The notes beneath the pieces are model-generated. The model saw only the letters and a program-made list of their open reading frames with translations, was not told where the DNA came from and ran no database searches. Positions 25,699 to 34,451 of a stretch of DNA of 64,000 nucleotides are shown one piece after another. This DNA comes from JANXUC01 sp043782485 (GTDB lineage Bacteria; Acidobacteriota; Terriglobia; Terriglobales; Acidobacteriaceae): assembly GCA_043782485.1 (NCBI GenBank), contig JAYWAL010000064.1, positions 25,660 through 89,659 on the forward strand, given 5' to 3'. Each line of letters begins with the position of its first letter. Position 1 is the stretch's first letter. The translations under genes and the position numbers were made by a program.

Positions 25699-26760
25699 AT
25701 GCAGATCATCAGCGCCCAGAGCGCTTTCCCGAAAGACTACTACCCGCAAGACGTGCTCTTTGATGCCCTCCAAGCCTACTGGGGTGGTCGACTGGAGAAA
25801 CCGGAAGTCCTCCGCCGTCTTTATAACAACGTCGGCGTCGACGGCCGCTATCTTTCGATTCCCATCGACGAGTATCCGAAGCTGCGCGGCTGGGGCGAGG
25901 CCAACGACCACTGGATTCGCACCGCGCTCGACCTCGGTGAGCAAGCCATCGCCGGTGCGGCGGCAGCCGCAGCGCTGGATGTTCGCGAGATCAGGGCTAT
26001 TTTTTTTACTTCCGTAACGGGAATCTCCGCTCCTTCCATTGATGCTTTGCTGGTGAACCGGATGGGGCTGTCCCCAAATATCCGCCGCACCCCAATCTTT
26101 GGTTTAGGATGCGTTGCCGGAGCCGCTGGTATTTCCCGTGCCGCGGACTACGTCCGCGCCTATCCCGACCAGGTAGCTGTCGTACTGGCCGTCGAACTCT
26201 GTTCCCTCACCATTCAGCGGGAAGATCTCTCCATGGCCAACCTGATTGCCTCTGGACTATTCGGCGATGGCGCCGCTGCCGTCCTGGTAGCGGGCGCGGA
26301 CCGCAAGCTCGAGCGCGCCCCCGCCGGACCGAAAATTCTTGGCACCAAATCCGTGTTCTATCCCGCCACCGAAGCCATGATGGGCTGGACTATTTCCGAA
26401 AAGGGCTTTTCCATCGTGCTCTCTCCGGAAGTTCCCAGTCTTATCGAAGGACAGCTGGGTGCGGATGTGGACCGCTTCTTCGCCGAACTGGGACGCAACC
26501 GCGCCGACGTTCAAAGCTGGGTACTCCACACTGGCGGCCCCAAAGTTCTTCAGGCCACAGCAGCAGCGCTGGGGCTCCAGAACAACGAACTGGCCGCTTC
26601 CTGGGACTGTCTGCGGCGCATGGGAAACCTATCCTCCGCTTCCGTCCTTTGTGTTCTTGAAGAAGTCGCACAAAACCGCCGTCCCCCGCCGGGCACGCTC
26701 GGTCTACTCGCCGCCATGGGTCCGGGCTTCTGCTCAGAGTTGGTGGCCATCGAGTGGTAA
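25699..26760 (+). CDS. Type III polyketide synthase (chalcone/stilbene or alkylpyrone synthase-like)
   Basis: 353 residues from the ATG at 25699 (GAGG 12 bases upstream); the open frame extends to a TTG at 25660 but the conserved sequence starts at MQIISAQSAFPKDYYPQDVL. Thiolase-fold features: catalytic Cys in IFGLGCVAGAAG, catalytic His in WVLHTGGPKVL, Asn in RMGNLSSASVLCVLEEV, and FGDGAAAVLV. The triad Cys-His-Asn is intact. Such enzymes condense an acyl-CoA starter with malonyl-CoA to give pyrones or resorcinols. It overlaps the FAD oxidoreductase gene by 7 bases, so the two act together. Confidence 0.9.
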   Translation: MQIISAQSAFPKDYYPQDVLFDALQAYWGGRLEKPEVLRRLYNNVGVDGRYLSIPIDEYPKLRGWGEANDHWIRTALDLGEQAIAGAAAAAALDVREIRAIFFTSVTGISAPSIDALLVNRMGLSPNIRRTPIFGLGCVAGAAGISRAADYVRAYPDQVAVVLAVELCSLTIQREDLSMANLIASGLFGDGAAAVLVAGADRKLERAPAGPKILGTKSVFYPATEAMMGWTISEKGFSIVLSPEVPSLIEGQLGADVDRFFAELGRNRADVQSWVLHTGGPKVLQATAAALGLQNNELAASWDCLRRMGNLSSASVLCVLEEVAQNRRPPPGTLGLLAAMGPGFCSELVAIEW

Positions 26761-27866
26761 TCCCCCAACCCACAGACGTCTTCGTGGTCGGCGGAGGCCC
26801 CGCCGGAATTGCCGCCGCGCTGGCCGCCCGGCAACATGGACTCACAGCCACCGTGGCCGATAGCTGCTCCCCCGCCATCGACAAGCCTTGCGGCGAAGGT
26901 CTGATGCCCGACGCTGTCGCGGCCCTCGAAAATCTGGGTGTCACCATCCCGCCGCTAGAGGCCCACCGCTTGCGCGGCATTCGTTTTGTCAGCGCCGAAT
27001 CTTCCGTCCAAGCCGAGTTCCCTTCCGGATTCGGCCTCGGCGTCCGCCGTACTCAGCTGCACCGCCTCATGATCGAGCAGGCCGAACGCGTTGGCGTCCA
27101 ATTCCTTTGGCACGCTCCCGTGACCGGCTTGCATGCCCAGGGTATTCTGGTTCAGGGCCAGCTGCATCCGGCGCGCTGGATCGTGGGTGCCGACGGCGGC
27201 AGCTCCCGTGTTCGCCGTTGGGCCGACTTGGATGTCCATCGCCAGCAGGACCGCCGCTTCGCCTTCCGCCGCCACTATCGAATCTCCCACTGGCCCGAGG
27301 TCATGGAACTCCATTGGGGCGATGGCTGCCAACTCTACCTGACCCCAGTGGGTGCGAGCGATGTTTGCGTGGCCCTGGTTTCCAGAGACCCCAGCCTCCG
27401 CCTCGACCGCGCTCTCTTGAATTTTCCAGAGATGGCTGGCCGCCTGAGCGGCGCCGAACCCACCTCGCCAGAACGCGGAGCCGTCTCCGTCACCCGTAAA
27501 CTCGCCCGCGTGTGCAGCTCCCGTGTCGCTTTGGTGGGAGATGCCTCAGGAGGCGTGGACGCGGTCACCGGGGATGGACTCTGCCTCGCCTTTCGCCAGG
27601 CATCCTTGCTGGGCCGCTGTCTGGCCGCCGGGAACCTCTCCCCCTACCAGCCCGGCCATCGTGCCCTGGGTCGGCGTCCCGCGCTCATGTCCAGGCTCAT
27701 GCTCCTGCTCGATCGGCACCCCGGACTGCGCCGTCGCGTCATGCGGTCCTTCGCGTCGGAACCGAAGCTCTTCGCCCGGCTCCTCGCAACACACGTCGGT
27801 GCCGTATCGCCAATCGCTCTAACCGCCAACGGATTGGCCTTGGGTTGGAAATTAGTCACTCTATGA
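26754..27866 (+). CDS. FAD-dependent oxidoreductase (geranylgeranyl-reductase/monooxygenase-like)
   Basis: 370 residues from a GTG at 26754 inside the end of the PKS gene. N-terminal Rossmann motif VFVVGGGPAGIAAALAARQ, then DSCSPAIDKPCGEGLMPDA (typical of the geranylgeranyl reductase and related flavoproteins), the DG-type motif IVGADGGSSRVRR and the second FAD motif RVALVGDASGGVDAVTGDGL. The C-terminal part is hydrophobic. Probably oxidises or reduces the polyketide product of the coupled PKS gene. A methyltransferase gene, often found in such clusters, is not present here. Confidence 0.85.
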   Translation: MVIPQPTDVFVVGGGPAGIAAALAARQHGLTATVADSCSPAIDKPCGEGLMPDAVAALENLGVTIPPLEAHRLRGIRFVSAESSVQAEFPSGFGLGVRRTQLHRLMIEQAERVGVQFLWHAPVTGLHAQGILVQGQLHPARWIVGADGGSSRVRRWADLDVHRQQDRRFAFRRHYRISHWPEVMELHWGDGCQLYLTPVGASDVCVALVSRDPSLRLDRALLNFPEMAGRLSGAEPTSPERGAVSVTRKLARVCSSRVALVGDASGGVDAVTGDGLCLAFRQASLLGRCLAAGNLSPYQPGHRALGRRPALMSRLMLLLDRHPGLRRRVMRSFASEPKLFARLLATHVGAVSPIALTANGLALGWKLVTL

Positions 27867-28091
27867 TTTCAAGGGACCAAACATCGCGGGCCTTGACCCG
27901 GACGATGGCGAAGTGATTCGTCTATTCCATCCTCGCAAGGACTTATGGGAGGAACACTTCGCATGGCTTGGGCCCCAGTTAAAGCGCGAACCCAGATCGG
28001 GCGTGTAACGATCTCGCTACTAGTGATTAACGACCCTGACTTGATCGCAGTTCGGATCGCCCTCCAGGAGGAAGGTATCTTCGGGAGTTAA
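27865..28091 (+). pseudogene. 3' remnant of an HNH-endonuclease-type gene
   Basis: Right after the FAD gene stop, the +1-shifted frame reads FKGPNIAGLDPDDGEVIRLF then HPRKDLWEEHFAWLG, which is the C-terminal part of HNH endonuclease proteins that I recall as common in Acidobacteria and Planctomycetes. At about 27980 the frame shifts, and IGRVTISLLVINDPDLIAVR continues to a stop at 28091. No start and no N-terminal HNH core is present. It is a broken fragment overlapping the 3' end of the AAA gene by a few bases. Identification rests on recall, hence moderate confidence. Confidence 0.6.
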
Positions 28092-29773
28092 CCCACACCA
28101 CCCGCCGATGCCGGAACAGCCCTCGTCTTGGCCCACTGTCGCAGTGCTTGAATATCTTCGGCTCGCGTTGCCGAAAGCGGAACGGTTTGCGATAGCGCAT
28201 CCAGCAGGCTCTGCGTCGTCATGGGCTGCTTGAAGGAGTACGATGCGTACATCGCGGTCTGCACGGCGGCATCAAGTTCCGCCCCGGAGTAGCCGCTGGC
28301 TGCTTGGGCGATTTGGTCGAGATCGAAGTCAGCAAGGTTCTTCTTGCGCTTCGTCAGTTGGATGGTAAGGATTTGCTTCCGCTCGGACTGATTCGGCAGG
28401 TCGACAAAAAACAGTTCGTCAAACCGGCCTTTACGAATCAGTTCCGGAGGCAGCGCGTTGACGTTGTTGGAGGTCGCCGCCACAAACACGGGAGCCTTTC
28501 GGTCCTGCATCCAGCCCAAAAACGACCCCAACATGCGTGACGATACCCCAGCATCCACCGACGCCGAATCCGCCCCTGTCCCGGCAAAAACCTTCTCCAG
28601 TTCGTCAATCCACAAAACGCACGGCGCTAATCCTTCAGCGACCTTAAATACCTTCTGAATTCGCTTCTCCGTCTCGCCAATGTACTTGTCGAAGATGGCG
28701 GCCGAGTCGAACTTCACCAGCGGCAGCTTCCACTCCCCGGCAATGGCCCGCGCGCACAAGCTCTTCCCGCAACCCTGAACGCCCAGGATGATCACACCCT
28801 TGGGCGGCTCCAGGCCAAAGTCACGGGCCTTGTCCTCCCAGGCTCCGCGGCGTAAAGCCAGCCAATTCTTCAAGTTATCCAGGCCGCCGATGCCAAGCAT
28901 GCTGTCCGACGTATCCACAAAGTCGAGCATGCCGGTGCGTTTGAGCATAGCTTTTTTGGCGTCGAGAATGTCCGTAACTGTCTCAGGACAAAGGGCATAG
29001 CGGGTCACTAGCGCTTGCGAGACAGCCCGCTCGGATTCCTCCTCGGTCAGACCGCGCAAATTGGCCACAACCGCATCGATTCCCGGCGTGTCCAGCTTCC
29101 TCCCCAGGGAGTGGGTCTTGCCGATTTTCACCATCATTTCGTCAATAATCTGCCGCAGTCGAGCCCTATCTGGTAGAGGCAACTCGAGATACTCGACCAA
29201 GCTGGCCAGTTCTGGGGGAATTTGGATCGACGGCGCGGTCAGAATCAGGGTCCGGCGGTTGGTTTGGAACTTCTGACCCACGTCCCGGAGGCGACGAACC
29301 ACCACCGGATCCTCCAGGTGGCGGTGGAAGTCCTTTAGAATGAACGCCCCTTCCACGGTTAAGCCTTCCATATGCCCTAGGACCTTAGCCGGGTCACGCG
29401 TGTCGTAGATCATGTTTCCCTGGGCCTGGGCGGCTGCGTAGGCGTCTTGCGTGTAGCCTCCGGCGGGAAGGCCATGTTCGACTCCAAAATCGGTCCCAGA
29501 GGCTCCTGCGGCCATCCCTGACCCGGCCATGCCCGACCGGACCAGACCGCTGGCAATGGTCCACTCGAAGCTGGCCAGATTCAGCCCCTGGCAGGCCAAC
29601 CGGACGAGCCTGACGGCACGGACCTCCTCGACCGTCTCCATGACGACGATGGGCGTGCTCGAGTCGAGCAGGACGCGCAGGCGGTCGGCGGCCTTGTCCA
29701 TTGTTCGGTCGAGATTGCGGTCGAGGTTGCGGTCGAGCGTAAGGTCCAGCGTGTGACCGGAAGGATCAGGCAT
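28088..29773 (-). CDS. Ycf46-like AAA+ ATPase
   Basis: 561 residues. Start ATG at 29773. The N-terminal 250 residues carry the Ycf46-like region (IVVMETVEEVRAVRLVRLAC). The AAA+ core follows: Walker A GVQGCGKSLCARAIAGEW (about 330-347), Walker B CVLWIDELEKVF, sensor 1 ATSNNVNALPPEL, and a C-terminal lid (YSGAELDAAVQTAMYASYSF). The extreme N-terminus is a short repeat of LDR(N/T)LDR type (about residues 9-26). The chloroplast Ycf46 relatives are AAA proteins of unclear role linked to CO2 or photosynthesis regulation. Function in this organism is unknown. Confidence 0.8.
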   Translation of the reverse strand: MPDPSGHTLDLTLDRNLDRNLDRTMDKAADRLRVLLDSSTPIVVMETVEEVRAVRLVRLACQGLNLASFEWTIASGLVRSGMAGSGMAAGASGTDFGVEHGLPAGGYTQDAYAAAQAQGNMIYDTRDPAKVLGHMEGLTVEGAFILKDFHRHLEDPVVVRRLRDVGQKFQTNRRTLILTAPSIQIPPELASLVEYLELPLPDRARLRQIIDEMMVKIGKTHSLGRKLDTPGIDAVVANLRGLTEEESERAVSQALVTRYALCPETVTDILDAKKAMLKRTGMLDFVDTSDSMLGIGGLDNLKNWLALRRGAWEDKARDFGLEPPKGVIILGVQGCGKSLCARAIAGEWKLPLVKFDSAAIFDKYIGETEKRIQKVFKVAEGLAPCVLWIDELEKVFAGTGADSASVDAGVSSRMLGSFLGWMQDRKAPVFVAATSNNVNALPPELIRKGRFDELFFVDLPNQSERKQILTIQLTKRKKNLADFDLDQIAQAASGYSGAELDAAVQTAMYASYSFKQPMTTQSLLDALSQTVPLSATRAEDIQALRQWAKTRAVPASAGGVG

Positions 29774-29812
29774 TTTTGCTTCCTAAACTGTTTCGAGGAT
29801 TGGACTTATCGT

Positions 29813-29841
29813 TTGCCAAATAGGGGGGACTCTCGTAAGAT
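29813..29841 (+). promoter_or_regulatory. Predicted sigma-70-type promoter of rpsT
   Basis: TTGCCA at 29813-29818 and TAAGAT at 29836-29841 with exact 17-base spacing, about 50 bases before the ATG of rpsT. Motifs are seen; activity is inferred. Confidence 0.55.
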
Positions 29842-29894
29842 AGTGGTTCGGTACCCTCCGAGCAACATTCCATAGGACAAGGACTTACGTAAAG

Positions 29895-30158
29895 ATGGCG
29901 AACCATGTATCAGCCCTGAAGCGCGTGCGTCAGACCGCGAAGAAGACCGAAATCAACCGCAACAACCGTTCCCGCGTGCGCGGCGTGCTGCGCAAGATGC
30001 GTGAAACCGTCGCCGCCGGCGACAAAAAAACCGCCGAACTTCAGTTCCGCGAGACCGTTTCCGCGCTCGATAAGGCCATCCAGAAGGGCGTTCTGCACAA
30101 GAACACCGCTGGACGCTACAAGAGCCGTTTGGCGGCGCGAGTCAAGGCCATCAAGTAA
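29895..30158 (+). CDS. rpsT: 30S ribosomal protein S20
   Basis: 87 residues, all basic helices, starting MANHVSALKRVRQTAKKTEI and continuing NRNNRSRVRGVLRKMRE, and ending with NTAGRYKSRLAARV, as in S20. It binds 16S rRNA early in 30S assembly. Single gene with its own predicted promoter; a weak hairpin follows. Length fits the family (about 85-95). Confidence 0.97.
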   Translation: MANHVSALKRVRQTAKKTEINRNNRSRVRGVLRKMRETVAAGDKKTAELQFRETVSALDKAIQKGVLHKNTAGRYKSRLAARVKAIK

Positions 30159-30169
30159 ATCGCGATGGA

Positions 30170-30192
30170 TTTTTGGGTGCAAAACCCAAAAA
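30170..30192 (+). terminator. Possible weak terminator after rpsT
   Basis: TTTTTGGGT (30170-30178) pairs with ACCCAAAAA (30184-30192) around GCAAA, 12 bases after the stop. The stem is AT-rich and lacks a following T tract, so it may only pause polymerase. Confidence 0.35.
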
Positions 30193-30300
30193 CGAACGTC
30201 GTTTGTTCCAAACATCCGCGCTCCCGCGGATTTCCTTTGCACCGCAACAGGGCTTGCTCTCATAATGACGACTGCACTTTCTCGTCCTTCGTGAGGGTCT

Positions 30301-32301
30301 ATGATCTGGTCCCGCTTGCTGTTCCGGACACTTTGCCTGGCCTCCATTTGCCTACTCGCGCCATCTTTGGCGTCGGCGGACGACTGGCCTCCGATTGACC
30401 CTGCCGATCTGGCGCTCAAGAGCATTCCACAACAGCCCGGAGCCTCGGCCGTCATTCTCCTGCGCGATGAAAATGACGACGACACCCTACGTTTCCATTC
30501 CACGTACGAGCGCATCAAGATTCTGACGGAAGCTGGACGCGAATACGCTGACATTGAGCTGCCGTATAGCCGAAAGTCGTTTCGCATTGATTCCATCAGC
30601 GGGCGCACAATTCACCCGGACGGCTCGAGCACGCCTTTCACCGGCAAACCCTTCGACAAGACCGTGCAAAAGGGGCGAGGGTTCCGCTACAACGTGAAGG
30701 CGTTCACCCTGCCCGACGTTCAGGTTGGCAGCATTATCGAATACCGATACACCCTGCGCTATGACGACCACAGTCTGGTGCCACCCGAGTGGGAGGTTCA
30801 GCGTAATCTATTCCAGAAACATGCCACCTTCAAGTTTATCCCGTTTCAATTCGCAAGCTCCAGCCACTACGTGCAAATTGGCCACGACCGCATTGCCGAC
30901 CGTCTGTCCTGGACTTCCTACCTGACCAAGGATAACCAGCCAAAATTGGTTTCCACCCCGCGCTCGGAATGGGTGGAGTTAGCGATGTCTGACATTGTTC
31001 CCCTGCTGGACGAGCCCTACTCGCCGCCGACCCGCACGGTCAAAATGCGGGTGAATTTTTATTACACCGACGGCGCCAAGGTGGAAGACTACTGGAAAGT
31101 GGAGAGTAAGTACTGGAACAAAGAAGTTGAAAGCTTCGTCGAGCACCGCAATGGGGCCTCGGATGTGCTGGCGAAAACCATAACACCGCAGGACGCTCCG
31201 GAACAGAAAGTTCGCAAAATTTACGCGTTTGTTGCTGGTCTGGAAAACCGGAGCTACATTCCCGCCCGCGCCGCGCAAGAAGAACACGCGCTGGGCATCA
31301 AGCCCAACAAGACTGCGGAAGATGTCCTGCAACAACGCAGCGGCGACCACGACGAATTGAATCGAACGTTCGCGGCGCTGGTCCGCGAGGCGAACATTCC
31401 GGCGAAGATGATGTGGCTGCCGGACCGCACGGAAATCTTTTTTGATCCCAACTACCTGAACACCTCGCAACTGGACGCGGAGGTGACGATTGTGGAACTC
31501 GGTGGCAAGGACGTCTTCCTCGACCCCGGCACCAAATACTGCCCCTACGGCATGCTGAACTGGCGCAGTGCCGGCAACCGCGGCTTGCGCCAAAGTGACT
31601 CGAAAAACGCCGAATTTGGCGACGCCCCGCTCAATAGCTATAACGACGCCATGATTCAGCGCCTGGCACATTTGAAGCTCACCGAGGACGGCAAATATGA
31701 AGGCACCGTCACGATCGGATTCGGTGGGCTGGAAGGCATGGAGTGGCGGCGAACCGGGGGCCATACGGACGACGAAGGGCGAAAGAAAGCACTGGAGGAT
31801 GCTATTAAAGAATGGCTGCCTGTTGGCACCGAAATTACGCTGACCAAAAAGCCCAAATGGGATGACACTGAATCCCAGGTGGCGGCGGAGTTTAAAGTCA
31901 GCGGCAATCTGGCCACCAGCGCCGGAAAGCGCTGGATGATGCCTCCCCATGTATTTGAGGTAAACGAAAAGCCGAAATTCCCCTCCGCCCAGCGAACCAA
32001 CGCCGTGTACCTTTACTATCCCTATCGCGAAATTGACGAGGTCCACATCACGCTGCCCTCGGGCGTGGAAGTGGAAAGCCTTCCGCCGAATGACACCGTG
32101 AAGACCGACTTCGCCGCGTATTCCACCGTCCAGAAAATCGAAGCTCCCGGTATCGTATTTTCCCGCCGAGACCTGGTGATGGGTGGGATGGCCTTCCCCA
32201 ACGCGGTCTACAAGGAAGTGAAAGACTTCTACGACAAGGTGAAGGCGGGCGACGACCAACCAGCCCTGTTGAAAGCGGCCCCCCATGCTCAGGGCAAGTA
32301 G
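30301..32301 (+). CDS. DUF3857/transglutaminase-like secreted protein with Cys-to-His change
   Basis: 666 residues. Signal peptide (residues about 1-26, ending LASADDWPP). DUF3857 domain (about 60-240, with LPDVQVGSIIEYRYTLRYDD) then a transglutaminase-core-like domain (about 280-420). Where family members have GDCKDKA, this protein has GDHDELN with His at residue 350, so the catalytic Cys is absent. The C-terminal domain continues to 666. Paired with the paralogue at 32285, which overlaps by 17 bases. Probably periplasmic and not catalytic as a protease or transglutaminase; substrate unknown. Confidence 0.82.
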   Translation: MIWSRLLFRTLCLASICLLAPSLASADDWPPIDPADLALKSIPQQPGASAVILLRDENDDDTLRFHSTYERIKILTEAGREYADIELPYSRKSFRIDSISGRTIHPDGSSTPFTGKPFDKTVQKGRGFRYNVKAFTLPDVQVGSIIEYRYTLRYDDHSLVPPEWEVQRNLFQKHATFKFIPFQFASSSHYVQIGHDRIADRLSWTSYLTKDNQPKLVSTPRSEWVELAMSDIVPLLDEPYSPPTRTVKMRVNFYYTDGAKVEDYWKVESKYWNKEVESFVEHRNGASDVLAKTITPQDAPEQKVRKIYAFVAGLENRSYIPARAAQEEHALGIKPNKTAEDVLQQRSGDHDELNRTFAALVREANIPAKMMWLPDRTEIFFDPNYLNTSQLDAEVTIVELGGKDVFLDPGTKYCPYGMLNWRSAGNRGLRQSDSKNAEFGDAPLNSYNDAMIQRLAHLKLTEDGKYEGTVTIGFGGLEGMEWRRTGGHTDDEGRKKALEDAIKEWLPVGTEITLTKKPKWDDTESQVAAEFKVSGNLATSAGKRWMMPPHVFEVNEKPKFPSAQRTNAVYLYYPYREIDEVHITLPSGVEVESLPPNDTVKTDFAAYSTVQKIEAPGIVFSRRDLVMGGMAFPNAVYKEVKDFYDKVKAGDDQPALLKAAPHAQGK

Positions 32302-34255
32302 GGCGCTGCTCGGCGCGAGCATTATGCTTTTGGCCAACCAATTCCTGTGGGCGGATTCCGCCAACGTCCCGGACTGGGTGCGCCAAGCCAGCAGCCAGTC
32401 CCTGCCAAGCTATCCGGCGGATACCAATGCGGTCGTGCTTCTGGCCCAGGAAGACATGAATGTAACCGCCCCGGGCGACTACGTGGAGCACCACCGCCGC
32501 GTCGTGAAGATCCTGCGCCCGGACGGACGCCAGGAAGGGAGGCTTTGGGTTCATCTTGGACATGAGGAAAAGCTGCTTTCCCTGCACGCCTGGAGCATCG
32601 ATAAGACCGGCCGCGAATACGAACTGAAGGAAAAGGATTTCGAGGAACAGAATCCCTACTACCACAGCTTTTACGACGACGTCCGCTACCGAACCGCCCA
32701 GGCACCCTCGTCAGAGGCCGGTTCGGTGGTCGCCCTTGAGTACGAAATTCGACGTCATGCCTGGCATAACCAGTTGCACTGGATGTTGCAGGACGACATT
32801 CCAGTACGAGAAACCACCTTCACGCTGCAACTGCCCCATGACTGGGAATACAAGGCCTCCTGGTCGGGAAAGGTTGCCGGGAAATTTGCGGAACCGGTGG
32901 CGGCGGGTGCCAACCGCTGGCAGTGGACCCGGCGCGACCTTCCGGCGCTGGAGGAAGAAGCGGACATGCCCTCCTTCGCGGCGCTGGCGGATCGAATGGA
33001 GTTGGCGTTCTACATTCCCGGCGAGAACTCGACCAACGTAGGGTCATGGAATGGACTGGGACGATGGTATTCCGGGCTGACTGCCGGCCGCCGCGCGCCG
33101 ACCACCGAGATCACGGAAATGGTGCGGCAACTGACCGCTGGCAAAACCACCTTCGACGGAAAGCTGCGAGCTTTAGCGGGATTTCTCCAGAATGATATCC
33201 GCTACGTGGCAGTAGAAATCGGCATTGGCGGTTACCAACCACACCCGGCGAGCGACGTGTTTCACTTTCGCTATGGAGACTGCAAAGACAAAGCCACGCT
33301 GCTGAGCAGCATGTTGCAAGAAACCGGAATTCGTTCCGAATACGTGCTGATCGATACCGAGAGAGGCGTGGTTCAGTCGGCGCTGCCTTCTTCGTGGTTC
33401 AACCATGCCATTCTCGCCATTGAACTGCCTGCCTCCGAGGCGGCAAAATACCGCAGCGTTGTCTCAGCCAGTTCCGGAAAGTTGTACCTGATTTTCGACC
33501 CAACCGATACCTATACACCGGTCGGGGAACTACGGGCCGACTTGCAAGAGACCTATGCATTGCTGGTTACTGAGGGCAACGGCGAGTTGATCCATACGCC
33601 TTTACTGCCGCCCGAAACCAACCTGCTGGCCCGAACGGGGCACTTCACCCTGAGTCCAGAAGGGGCGCTGAGTGGTGAAGTGGCGGAGACCCTAACCGGC
33701 GAGCACGCATTCCGCAACCGCCTAAGCCTGCGTCCGGCCAGCGAGAAACAACGGACGGAGAATCTGGAACACCTATTGGGACGGTCGCTGAAGGGGTTCA
33801 CGCTGCAAAGTTCTTCAATTCAACAACTCGACGACATTCAGAAAGACCTGCTGATGACCCTGAAGTTCGACGCCCCCGGCTATGGGCAGATTCGCGGGCC
33901 GCTGATGCTGGTGCGTCCGCGCGTGCTGGGAGAAAAAAGCTTTGACCTGGACCGCCGCAAGCCGCGCCAGCATCCCGTCGAGTTTGACGGCACGTCGCGG
34001 GAAACGGATCTGTACGAGATTGAGCTGCCAGCGGGTTACACCGTGGACGATGTTCCGGAACCTGCCAAAATGGACGTTGGTTTCGCCAGCTATGAGAGCA
34101 AGTTCGAGGTGACGGGTTCGAAACTGCGCTACTCCAGGGAATATACCCGGCGGAACGTGGAGATTGGGCCGGAGCGCATGGCCGACTTGAGGAAGTTTGA
34201 AGGGACGATAGGGGCGGATGAGTCGGCCGCGGTGGTGTTGAAGAAGGTGCCTTAG
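32285..34255 (+). CDS. DUF3857/transglutaminase-like secreted protein with intact active site
   Basis: 656 residues. Starts inside the end of the previous gene. N-terminal hydrophobic segment (about 5-20, GASIMLLANQFLWA) as a signal peptide. DUF3857 N-terminal region, then transglutaminase core with HFRYGDCKDKATLLSSML (Cys at residue 333), SSWFNHAILAIELP (His) and FDPTDTYTPVG (Asp), the full catalytic triad. Family proteins are cysteine protease or transglutaminase-like, usually outside the cytoplasm. The operon with its Cys-less paralogue suggests a working and a partner or regulatory subunit; this is inference. Confidence 0.83.
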   Translation: MLRASRALLGASIMLLANQFLWADSANVPDWVRQASSQSLPSYPADTNAVVLLAQEDMNVTAPGDYVEHHRRVVKILRPDGRQEGRLWVHLGHEEKLLSLHAWSIDKTGREYELKEKDFEEQNPYYHSFYDDVRYRTAQAPSSEAGSVVALEYEIRRHAWHNQLHWMLQDDIPVRETTFTLQLPHDWEYKASWSGKVAGKFAEPVAAGANRWQWTRRDLPALEEEADMPSFAALADRMELAFYIPGENSTNVGSWNGLGRWYSGLTAGRRAPTTEITEMVRQLTAGKTTFDGKLRALAGFLQNDIRYVAVEIGIGGYQPHPASDVFHFRYGDCKDKATLLSSMLQETGIRSEYVLIDTERGVVQSALPSSWFNHAILAIELPASEAAKYRSVVSASSGKLYLIFDPTDTYTPVGELRADLQETYALLVTEGNGELIHTPLLPPETNLLARTGHFTLSPEGALSGEVAETLTGEHAFRNRLSLRPASEKQRTENLEHLLGRSLKGFTLQSSSIQQLDDIQKDLLMTLKFDAPGYGQIRGPLMLVRPRVLGEKSFDLDRRKPRQHPVEFDGTSRETDLYEIELPAGYTVDDVPEPAKMDVGFASYESKFEVTGSKLRYSREYTRRNVEIGPERMADLRKFEGTIGADESAAVVLKKVP

Positions 34256-34285
34256 GCCAAGCGGGCGGCACCGTCAAGCCAAAAT

Positions 34286-34451
34286 TGTCAAACTAGTAAT
34301 TATCAAACTAGTAATTATCAAACCAGTAATTATCAAACCAGTTAATTATCGAATCAGTAATTATCAAATCAGTAATAATCAACCCGATTGATTATCAGAC
34401 CAACAATATCAAACCAGTTAATTATCGAATCAGTAATTATCAAACCAGTAA
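34286..34451. repeat. AT-rich tandem repeat, about 11 copies of a 15-bp unit
   Basis: Successive variants of TCAAACCAGTAATTA (also TCAAACTAGTAATTA and TCGAATCAGTAATTA), 14-16 bp each, run from 34286 to 34451. The pair ACCAGTTAATTA plus TCGAATCAGTAATTA occurs twice (about 34332-34362 and 34410-34440), showing higher-order duplication. It is strongly AT-rich in a GC-rich region. The last unit forms the final codons and stop of holA. No spacers of unique sequence, so not CRISPR. Confidence 0.92.

Noticed and set aside
30979..32364. 461-residue minus-strand open frame
   Set aside because: Antisense to the DUF3857 genes; contains no recognisable motif and arises from the GC-biased third codon positions.
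34286..34451. CRISPR array
   Set aside because: Units are contiguous 14-16 bp without unique spacers; no cas genes in the window.
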